DNA of 10,459 bases from Actinomycetota bacterium (GTDB lineage Bacteria > Actinomycetota > Thermoleophilia > Solirubrobacterales > Solirubrobacteraceae), in contig SYBY01000283.1 in assembly GCA_005788585.1 (NCBI GenBank), positions 1 to 10,459 on the forward strand, written 5' to 3'. Below the pieces are notes generated by a model. The model saw only the letters and a program-made list of their open reading frames with translations, had not been told where the DNA came from and made no database searches. Below are positions 5,276 to 10,459 of this stretch, piece by piece. The translations under genes were made by a program, and so were the position numbers. Position 1 is the stretch's first letter. Each line of letters begins with the position of its first letter.

Positions 5276-6754
5276 TCAGGAAGACTTGATGGTGAACGTC
5301 GTCTTGGCGGGCGCCGACGTCTTGCCGTCGGTTCCCCTCGCCGTGGCGGTCACCTGGTAGCGCCCGGGCCGGAGCGAGCGCTTCGCCGTGATCCGGCCCG
5401 CGAACCGGACGCGGTAGTCACCGGCGGCCGCAAGCTTGACGCTGAACGAGCCCGGGACCGTCGTGTAGCGGACGCACCGCTTCTTCGCGGCGTTCCGTCG
5501 CGTCCGCTTGACGCACGAGCGACCCACCTTGCGCCCCGCGGTGCCCTTGGCGAAGCGGAAGCGCACCGTCGCGGGCCTGTCGACCGAGAACCGCAGGTGG
5601 GCGCCGCGCGTGCTGCGGGTCAGGGCGGGGAGGAGGGCGCCGCGCTTGAAGACCCGCGAGGAGACCTTGAGTTTGGTGAGCGCGACCGTGGTGTTGACCG
5701 TGGGCGGCGTGGTGGTGGTGGGGGGCTGGGGCGTGGGGGCCGGCGTGGGCGTCGGCGTGGCGGCGGGCGCCTCGACGCCGGTGATGCGGGCGACCTTCTT
5801 GGCCGTCTCCAGGCCGACCCACAGGGTGTTGCCGGCGCCCTTGGTGATGCGGCGCGGGCCGGATGCGGCCGAGAGCGGCAGCGTCGTGAAGGCGCCGTCG
5901 GCCGTCACACGGGCGACGTCGTTGGCGGCGAAGCGGGCGATCCAGTAGGCGCCGTCGTTGGCGTAGGTGATGCCCTCGGGATCGGCGCCGGGCATGACGG
6001 CGCCGCCAGTGACGGAGGTCGGGCCGAGGGCCGCGCCGCCGTTGAGGAAGCCCATGTCGCGCGGCTTGGCGGCCGGCGAGGTGAACGCGATCTGGTTGCC
6101 GGGGCCCGCCGCGACCTGGCGCGCGCCGTTCGTGTTGTCCGTGTCGACGGAGGTGAACGAGTGCGCGCCGGCCGTGGTGACCCGCGTCACGCGCTGGGTG
6201 CCGAAGCTGGCGAAGTAGAGCGCGCCATCGCCGCCTGCGGCCACGCCTTCGGGAATGCCCATGCCGGGGACGGGCACGGCCGTCGCGACGCCGTTGGCGG
6301 GGTTGATCTTGATGGCCTCGTCCGTCCCGCCGGTCCACAGGTTGTTGTCGCTGCCCAGCGTGATCGCCTTCGAGTTCACACCGGCGGCGGCGAAGTTCTC
6401 CGCGCCCGCCGGGTTGGACGGCAGGAACCGCGAGACCGCCGCGGTGCGCGTCACCCACAGGTAGGTGCCGTCGCTGGCGATGCCCGTCGCGTCCTGGAGG
6501 TTGGCGACGTTGTAGCCGGTCACCGTGCCGTCGGGCGTGATCTTCGCGATGTCGTCGCCGTTGGACGCGCCCTGGATCGGCACCCAGACGTTGTTGTCCG
6601 GGCCGAGGGCCAGGTACTTCGGCTGCCCGTCGCCCGGCAGCGCGAACTCACCGGCGACGGCCGGCGCCGCGGCGGCTGGGCCCGCGGCGGCCAGTGCGGC
6701 GGCGAGCGATGCACCAGCGACGGCGGCGATGCGAAGACGGCGGTTGGTGGACAC
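5276..6754 (-). CDS. Secreted Vgb-like beta-propeller with Ig-like tail
   Basis: This encodes 492 residues. Residues 1-30 are a Sec signal peptide (basic start, Ala-rich core, GPAAAA before PAVAG). Residues about 32-328 are a six- or seven-bladed propeller of the virginiamycin B lyase/NHL type, with repeated blades such as PKYLALGPDNNVWV (45-58), SKAITLGSDNNLWTGG (128-143), PEGVAAGGDGALYFA (168-182), PEGITYANDGAYWIA (259-273) and PRRITKGAGNTLWVG (300-314). A Pro/Thr linker (330-353) leads to an Ig-like domain (about 358-490) rich in Arg and Lys, with C414 and C427 as a probable disulfide. The lyase label would only be a family name: I cannot find the His/Glu catalytic set, and the domain has few His. 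Binding or envelope display is more likely than antibiotic cleavage. The GTG at 6754 is fixed by AGGAG six bases upstream; a longer frame to 6880 adds only Pro/Arg-rich sequence ahead of the signal peptide. Confidence 0.82.
   Translation of the reverse strand: MSTNRRLRIAAVAGASLAAALAAAGPAAAAPAVAGEFALPGDGQPKYLALGPDNNVWVPIQGASNGDDIAKITPDGTVTGYNVANLQDATGIASDGTYLWVTRTAAVSRFLPSNPAGAENFAAAGVNSKAITLGSDNNLWTGGTDEAIKINPANGVATAVPVPGMGIPEGVAAGGDGALYFASFGTQRVTRVTTAGAHSFTSVDTDNTNGARQVAAGPGNQIAFTSPAAKPRDMGFLNGGAALGPTSVTGGAVMPGADPEGITYANDGAYWIARFAANDVARVTADGAFTTLPLSAASGPRRITKGAGNTLWVGLETAKKVARITGVEAPAATPTPTPAPTPQPPTTTTPPTVNTTVALTKLKVSSRVFKRGALLPALTRSTRGAHLRFSVDRPATVRFRFAKGTAGRKVGRSCVKRTRRNAAKKRCVRYTTVPGSFSVKLAAAGDYRVRFAGRITAKRSLRPGRYQVTATARGTDGKTSAPAKTTFTIKSS
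5720..5749 (+). other. G-quadruplex-forming tract inside propeller gene
   Basis: The plus strand has runs of 6, 4, 5 and 3 guanines separated by 2, 3 and 7 bases, fitting the G3+N1-7 quadruplex rule. It lies opposite the Pro/Thr linker codons, so the G-rich strand is the template strand of that gene. It probably arises from CCN and ACC codons of the linker. Confidence 0.45.
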
Positions 6755-6760
6755 GGCGGA

Positions 6761-6765
6761 CTCCT
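6761..6765 (-). promoter_or_regulatory. Shine-Dalgarno site that fixes the propeller start
   Basis: AGGAG on the minus strand lies six bases before the GTG at 6754. It is the clearest ribosome-binding site in the window. It contrasts with the neighbours that lack one, and implies a true 5' leader on this mRNA. Confidence 0.7.
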
Positions 6766-6782
6766 GAAGGTCGGGGTGGACG

Positions 6783-6824
6783 CCCCACCGGCCGGCGCGC
6801 CGGGGGGAGCGCGCCGGGGTGGGG
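6783..6824 (-). other. Large GC hairpin in the propeller leader
   Basis: CCCCACC plus CCGGCGCGC (6783-6800, with a two-base GG bulge) pairs with GCGCGCCGGGGTGGGG (6809-6824), giving 16 pairs around an 8-base loop. It lies about 18 bases upstream of the Shine-Dalgarno site of the propeller gene. It could be a leader structure of that gene, or the terminator of the dehydrogenase gene whose stop is at 6967. No matching alternative pairing that would signal a riboswitch was found. Confidence 0.45.
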
Positions 6825-6854
6825 TGTGATCGACATGGTGGCCTGCCCCGGCGC

Positions 6855-6888
6855 CGCGGACTGTCGGCTCCGCGACACAAGGGGTGTC
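6855..6888 (-). terminator. Small stem-loops after the dehydrogenase gene
   Basis: CGCGGA (6855-6860) pairs with TCCGCG (6869-6874). The adjoining GACAC (6874-6878) pairs with GTGTC (6884-6888). Both lie 80-110 bases past the dehydrogenase stop, in the 212-base gap before the propeller start. They could be weak terminators, or an operator near a propeller promoter. I see no clear -35/-10 pair in this gap. Confidence 0.2.
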
Positions 6889-6966
6889 AGGTCAACCGCA
6901 GAGGCCGTCGTGAGTTACGCCGGTGTCGCGTTCACCGGATATGTCACGGAGAACTCGACAGCGGCG

Positions 6967-7749
6967 TCAGGCGCAGCCCACGATCCCGCCGTCGACCGGG
7001 ATCACCGCGCCGGTCAGGTACGCGCCCGCCCGCGAGGCGAGGAACAGCGTGGTGCCGACGATGTCGTCCTCGCCGCCGATCCGGCCGAGCGGCACCGTCG
7101 AGGCGACGGCCGCGCGGCCCTCCTCGCTGTCGAGCATGAACGCCGTCATCTTCGATTCGAACGGCCCCGGGGCGATCGCGTTGACCGTGATGTGCTCGCT
7201 CGCCAGCCGCTTCGCGAGGTGCCGCGTGAGCATGTGCACCGCAGCCTTGCTCGCGCTGTAGCTGTAGTTCTCGGTCATCGGGACCCGCAGGCCGTCGACC
7301 GAGCCGATGTTCAGCACGCGCGCGGGGTTGTCCGCCGATGCCGCTGCGCGCAGCGGGCCGAGCAGGTCCTGCGTGAGGTTGAACATGCCGCGGACGTTGG
7401 CGTCCATCACGCGGTCCCACGCCGCGTCGGGGAAATCGCCGAGCGGCGCGCCCCACGTGGCGCCGGCGTTGTTGACGAGCAGGTGCAGCGCGGGGACGCG
7501 CTCGGCCACCGCCGCCGCGAGCGCCGCGGCGCCGTCGGCCGTCGACACGTCGGCGGGGATCGCGCTCGCCGTGCCGTGCTGCGACAGCTCGGCGACGGCG
7601 GCCTCGCAGGCGTCCGCCTTGCGTGAGGAGATGATGACCTCGGCCCCGGCCTGCGCGAGGCCGCGGGCGATCATCAGGCCGACGCCGCGCGACCCACCGG
7701 TCACCAGCGCCGTGCGGCCGCGGACGGAGAAGAGCTCGGGAAGGGACAT
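6967..7749 (-). CDS. Short-chain dehydrogenase/reductase, RhlG-like
   Basis: This encodes 260 residues forming a classical cytoplasmic SDR of normal length. The Rossmann motif TGGSRGVG is at 17-24, NNAG at 93-96, and N118 in DANVRG. The catalytic S150 (NIGSVDG) and Y164/K168 (YSASK) are present, followed by VNAIAPGPF (189-197) and the C-terminal LTGAVIPVDGG (245-255). SRK after the second strand (42-44) places basic residues where NADP(H) users bind the 2'-phosphate. From memory, the sequence follows the RhlG subgroup (beta-ketoacyl reductase associated with rhamnolipid) closely around GLxQAG, ADACEA, AIPADVS and AENPARVxNIGSV, but this does not prove that substrate. It probably reduces a 3-oxoacyl or similar carbonyl, or oxidises the alcohol. 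The ATG at 7749 is chosen because the frame upstream to 8073 overlaps the divergent gene and does not look like SDR, and a -10 box lies seven bases upstream. Confidence 0.88.
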   Translation of the reverse strand: MSLPELFSVRGRTALVTGGSRGVGLMIARGLAQAGAEVIISSRKADACEAAVAELSQHGTASAIPADVSTADGAAALAAAVAERVPALHLLVNNAGATWGAPLGDFPDAAWDRVMDANVRGMFNLTQDLLGPLRAAASADNPARVLNIGSVDGLRVPMTENYSYSASKAAVHMLTRHLAKRLASEHITVNAIAPGPFESKMTAFMLDSEEGRAAVASTVPLGRIGGEDDIVGTTLFLASRAGAYLTGAVIPVDGGIVGCA

Positions 7750-7756
7750 GCGCGCG

Positions 7757-7762
7757 ACCCTA
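7757..7762 (-). promoter_or_regulatory. -10 box, leaderless start of the SDR gene
   Basis: TAGGGT on the minus strand fits TANNNT and is seven bases from the ATG at 7749, the same spacing as at the lyase-family gene. No Shine-Dalgarno sequence is present. It shares the 124-base divergent region with the promoter of the quinoprotein gene. Confidence 0.5.
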
Positions 7763-7852
7763 CCCAACGGTCGGAAGCTCCGCGCGCGGAACACGCACGA
7801 TGCAAGATTCCCAACATGGTCAGCGTCTGCGGAGGATTTCCGGCGGGTGCGG

Positions 7853-7858
7853 TATACC
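7853..7858 (+). promoter_or_regulatory. Probable -10 box of the quinoprotein gene
   Basis: TATACC lies inside the palindrome GGTATACC (7851-7858), 15 bases before the GTG at 7874. The string TATACCTG also occurs in the FAH promoter element, but the rest of that element is not present here. No good -35 box is seen. A very short leader of under ten bases is predicted. Confidence 0.4.
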
Positions 7859-7873
7859 TGGTTCCGGGGTCTT

Positions 7874-10459
7874 GTGCCGCACGTCCTGCGCTCACTTTTT
7901 CTGACTGTCTGGGTGCTTGTCGCTCTGGTGGCAGCACCCGGCGCCGCGCACGCGGCGACGCTGCCCTCCGGGTTCTCCGAGCGGGCCCTCGTCGGCGGGT
8001 TGAGCATGCCCACCGCCGCGGCGTGGACGCCGGACGGCCGGATGCTCATCGCCGAGAAGGAGGGCGTCGTCAAGCTCGTCGCGCCCGGGGAGACGACGGC
8101 GCGCGAGATTCTCGACCTGCGCTCGATCGTCCACAGCTACTGGGACCGCGGCCTGCTCGGGCTCGCCGTCGACGGTCAGTTCGCCACCAACCCGTACGTC
8201 TACCTGCTCTTCACCTACGAGCTCCAGCCGGGGAACCCCGACCGGTTCGGCGAGATGGTGTCCCAGCTGCGCCGCTACCGCCTGACCGCGGCGGGAGAGC
8301 TCACCGAGCCGCGGGTGCTGCTGGGCTCGTACGTCGCCGGGCTCTGCCCCGCGCCGTCGAACGTCGTGGACTGCATCCCGTCGGAGGGCGACTCGCACTC
8401 GATCGGCAGCGTGCGGTCGGCCCCCGACGGCACGCTCTACGTCGGCTCCGGTGACGGCGCGAGCTATTCGCTCGTCGACCCGCTGGCGCTGCGCACGTAC
8501 GACGAGCAGAGCCTCGCCGGGAAGATCGTGCGGATCGACCGCGAGGGCCGCGGCCTGCCGGGGCACGCGTTCTGCCCGGCCGAGACCGACCTGGCGAAGG
8601 TCTGCACGAAGCTGCACGGGAAGGGCTTCCGCAACCCGTTCCGCTTCGAGCTGCTCCCGGGCGACGGTGGCCTGGTGGTCGGCGACGTCGGCTGGGCCGA
8701 GCGCGAGGCGGTCGACGTCCTCCGCAGCGCGGGCGGGAACTTCGGCTGGCCGTGCTACGAGGGCTCCGGGCGCACGAGCGGCTACGCGGCGCTGGCGGCC
8801 TGCTCGGCCGAGTACGCGAAGGAGGGGACGCCGCTCGCTGCGCGCGGCCCGGCCTGGTCCTACACGCGTGAGGGCCAGGAGGGCGCCGTCATCGGCGGCC
8901 CGATGCTGACGGGCACCCGGTATCCCGACGGCTACGCGGGGGATGTCTTCGTCGCCGACTACGCGCAGCAGTGGGTCAAGCGCCTGGAGCTCGACGGCTC
9001 CGACCGCGTCACCTCGGTCACGACGTTCGCGACGGACTGGTCGGGCGTGCAGCTCCTGCAGACGCCCGCGGGCGAGCTGGCGTATGTCTCGTTCGGGACC
9101 GGCGAGCCGGGGACGGGGTCGGTGCGGGCCATCTCCTACGGCGAGGGCAACCGCAAGCCGACGGCCGTGGCGGCTGCGACTCCCGCCAGCGGGGGCGCCC
9201 CGCTCACTGTGCGCTTCAGCGCGGCGGGGTCGACCGATCCCGATGGGGACACGCTCACGTACCGCTGGACCTTCGGCGACGGCAGCCCGGCGACGGCGCA
9301 GGCCGCGCCCGAGCACGTGTACGCGGCGCCCGGGACGTACACGGCGACGCTGACCGTCGACGACGGCCGCGGCGAGACCGCGACGGACACGGTGACGATC
9401 ACGGTCGGCAACGACCCGCCGGTGCCCCGCATCACAGCGCCCGCCGACGGCGCGACGTTCCGCGGCGGCGAGATCATCGACCTCGCGGGGACCGCGACCG
9501 ACCCTGAGACCGGCGACCTGCCCGGTGAGGCCCTCTCGTGGCGGGTCACGCTGCACCATGCCGGGCACACCCACCCCATCGTGCAGGTGGCCGGCGCCGA
9601 GGACGCGCGCTTCCGCGCCGTGCAGGACCACGACGCCGACAGCTGGTACGAGATCGAGCTGACCGCCACCGACCCCGCCGGCCTCTCCGCCAAGCGGACC
9701 GTCGAGCTGCGGCCGGAGACCTCGGCGCTGCGCATCGAGAGCAGCCCGGCCGGGGCGCCGGTGACGTACGCGGGCCGTGCGCGCACCGCGCCGTACGCGC
9801 AGGACGCGGCCGTCGGCTTCCGCACGTCGGTCTCCGCCGCCGAGCGGTTCGTCCGCGAGGGCCGGCTCTGGGAGTTCGACGGCTGGTCCGACGGCGGCGC
9901 GCGCCTGCACGACCTCACGATCACGGCCGACGACCTCACGCTGACCGCGGCGTATCGCGACGCCGGTCCCGCGGTCGGCGCGCTGAAGGCCACGGCGGCG
10001 AGCACGGCGTTCGGCAACGTCGCGGCGGGGGAGGCGGCGACCCGCACGGTGACCCTGCGCAACACGGGCACCCGCGAGGTGACCATCACGGGATCGAGGC
10101 CGCCCGGCGGCCAGTTCGCCCTCGACGCGCCGCTGGACACGGGCACCGTCGTCCCCGCCGGGGGAGAGGTGTCGCGCACCGTACGCTTCACGGCGACGGA
10201 GCTCGGCGAGGTCCAGGCGCGCTGGCGGGTGACCGCCGACGACGGCAGCATCGTCTCAGCGGACCTCACGGCGGCCGGGATCATCCCCGGCCAGGCGGCG
10301 ACGGGCTGGCGGCGCAACGGGGCGGCCCGGCTGGTCGACGGCGCGCTGGAGCTCACGCCGGCGACCGCCAACCAGCGCGGCACCGCGTTCTGGCCCGCGC
10401 CCGTCGACGCGCGGCGCCTGGACGTGACCTTCGACGCGCTGCTCACCGGCGGCACCGGC
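7874..10459 (+). CDS. Secreted PQQ-type sugar dehydrogenase, multi-domain, partial
   Basis: The frame is open from a GTG at 7874 through the right edge: 862 residues, C-terminus missing. Residues 1-27 are a Sec signal peptide (LVAAPGAAHA before ATLPSGF). A glucose/sorbosone dehydrogenase beta-propeller spans about 32-425. It shows MPTAAAWTPDGRMLIAEK (45-62), RGLLGLAVD (92-100), GDSHSIGSVRSAPDGTLYVG (172-191, with H175 as probable catalytic base), GFRNPFRFE (251-259), VVGDVGWAEREAVDVL (268-283) and NFGWPCYEG (289-297). A PKD domain follows (about 428-513, DPDGDTLTYRWTFGDG), then a beta-sandwich segment (514-613), an InlB-repeat-like module (619-696, WEFDGWSDGGARLHD), a Hydin/ASPM-type domain (711-802, FGNVAAGEAATRTVTLRNTG), and the start of a lectin-like beta-sandwich (from about 810). 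It would oxidise sugars or other alcohols outside the membrane with PQQ; no PQQ synthesis genes are in view. The tail modules suggest binding to polysaccharide or the envelope. The GTG start rests on the signal peptide; its ribosome site is poor. Confidence 0.85.
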   Translation, partial: MPHVLRSLFLTVWVLVALVAAPGAAHAATLPSGFSERALVGGLSMPTAAAWTPDGRMLIAEKEGVVKLVAPGETTAREILDLRSIVHSYWDRGLLGLAVDGQFATNPYVYLLFTYELQPGNPDRFGEMVSQLRRYRLTAAGELTEPRVLLGSYVAGLCPAPSNVVDCIPSEGDSHSIGSVRSAPDGTLYVGSGDGASYSLVDPLALRTYDEQSLAGKIVRIDREGRGLPGHAFCPAETDLAKVCTKLHGKGFRNPFRFELLPGDGGLVVGDVGWAEREAVDVLRSAGGNFGWPCYEGSGRTSGYAALAACSAEYAKEGTPLAARGPAWSYTREGQEGAVIGGPMLTGTRYPDGYAGDVFVADYAQQWVKRLELDGSDRVTSVTTFATDWSGVQLLQTPAGELAYVSFGTGEPGTGSVRAISYGEGNRKPTAVAAATPASGGAPLTVRFSAAGSTDPDGDTLTYRWTFGDGSPATAQAAPEHVYAAPGTYTATLTVDDGRGETATDTVTITVGNDPPVPRITAPADGATFRGGEIIDLAGTATDPETGDLPGEALSWRVTLHHAGHTHPIVQVAGAEDARFRAVQDHDADSWYEIELTATDPAGLSAKRTVELRPETSALRIESSPAGAPVTYAGRARTAPYAQDAAVGFRTSVSAAERFVREGRLWEFDGWSDGGARLHDLTITADDLTLTAAYRDAGPAVGALKATAASTAFGNVAAGEAATRTVTLRNTGTREVTITGSRPPGGQFALDAPLDTGTVVPAGGEVSRTVRFTATELGEVQARWRVTADDGSIVSADLTAAGIIPGQAATGWRRNGAARLVDGALELTPATANQRGTAFWPAPVDARRLDVTFDALLTGGTG

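Noticed and set aside
5276..6754. Calling the propeller gene a virginiamycin B resistance lyase
   Set aside because: Only the blade pattern supports it; catalytic residues are not evident, and an exported Ig-tailed form does not fit drug inactivation.
5219..6829. Plus-strand open frame of 536 codons opposite the propeller gene
   Set aside because: Arg/Gly/Val-rich composition with no domain logic. It is antisense to a gene with signal peptide, blades and a Shine-Dalgarno site. Long antisense frames are expected at this GC content.
7851..7862. Third copy of the 27-bp element at the quinoprotein promoter
   Set aside because: Only TATACCTG is shared; the AGCTATA and TGCTTTT parts are absent, so a shared -10 box explains it.
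7750..8073. Extension of the SDR gene to an ATG at 8073
   Set aside because: The extra 108 residues are not SDR-like and overlap the divergent signal-peptide coding region; the -10 box at 7757-7762 supports the ATG at 7749.
7892..9910. Minus-strand open frame of 672 codons opposite the quinoprotein gene
   Set aside because: It is an Arg/Gly/Ala-rich shadow frame. The opposite strand encodes recognisable dehydrogenase and PKD motifs throughout.

Overview
The window is extremely GC-rich, with almost every third codon position G or C. It uses ATG and GTG starts and several TANNNT boxes sitting 6-8 bases before a start codon, which is typical of Actinobacteria with many leaderless mRNAs. Several details recall Solirubrobacterales (class Thermoleophilia): a secreted beta-propeller with a basic, Cys-containing Ig-like tail, a PQQ-type sugar dehydrogenase followed by PKD and other beta-sandwich modules, and many Ala-rich Sec signal peptides. 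The lineage is inferred from style, not from a marker gene. I see no rRNA, tRNA, CRISPR array, transposase or phage gene.

Layout. Bases 1-167 are non-coding and hold a TetR-like inverted repeat and a likely -10 box. Three plus-strand genes follow: a small secreted Cys-containing protein of unknown function (168-683), a secreted alpha/beta hydrolase (734-1696) and a TetR-family regulator (1745-2371). The regulator abuts, stop codon to stop codon, a minus-strand run. In transcription order that run is an isocitrate lyase/PEP mutase-family protein (5198-4392), a fumarylacetoacetate hydrolase-family (FAH) protein (4344 or 4356 to 3409) and a metallo-beta-lactamase-fold (MBL) hydrolase (3412-2372). 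The FAH stop and the MBL start overlap as GTGA. Upstream on the minus strand lie a secreted beta-propeller protein (6754-5276), closed by a perfect 12-bp hairpin, and a RhlG-like short-chain dehydrogenase (7749-6967). A large secreted quinoprotein-type dehydrogenase (7874 onward) diverges from the dehydrogenase gene and runs off the right edge.

How the genes may work together. The regulator, alpha/beta hydrolase, FAH protein, MBL hydrolase and lyase-family protein look like a small regulated catabolic set: hydrolysis of an ester or lactone, C-C bond hydrolysis, and cleavage of a 2-oxo or hydroxy acid. The strongest support is a 27-bp element (21/27 identical) just before, or overlapping, the starts of the alpha/beta hydrolase (711-737, plus) and the FAH gene (4383-4357, minus). 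These two promoters flank the regulator and face inward, and they probably share a control protein. The substrate cannot be read from the sequence. The propeller and the quinoprotein are envelope or exported proteins and need not belong to the same pathway.
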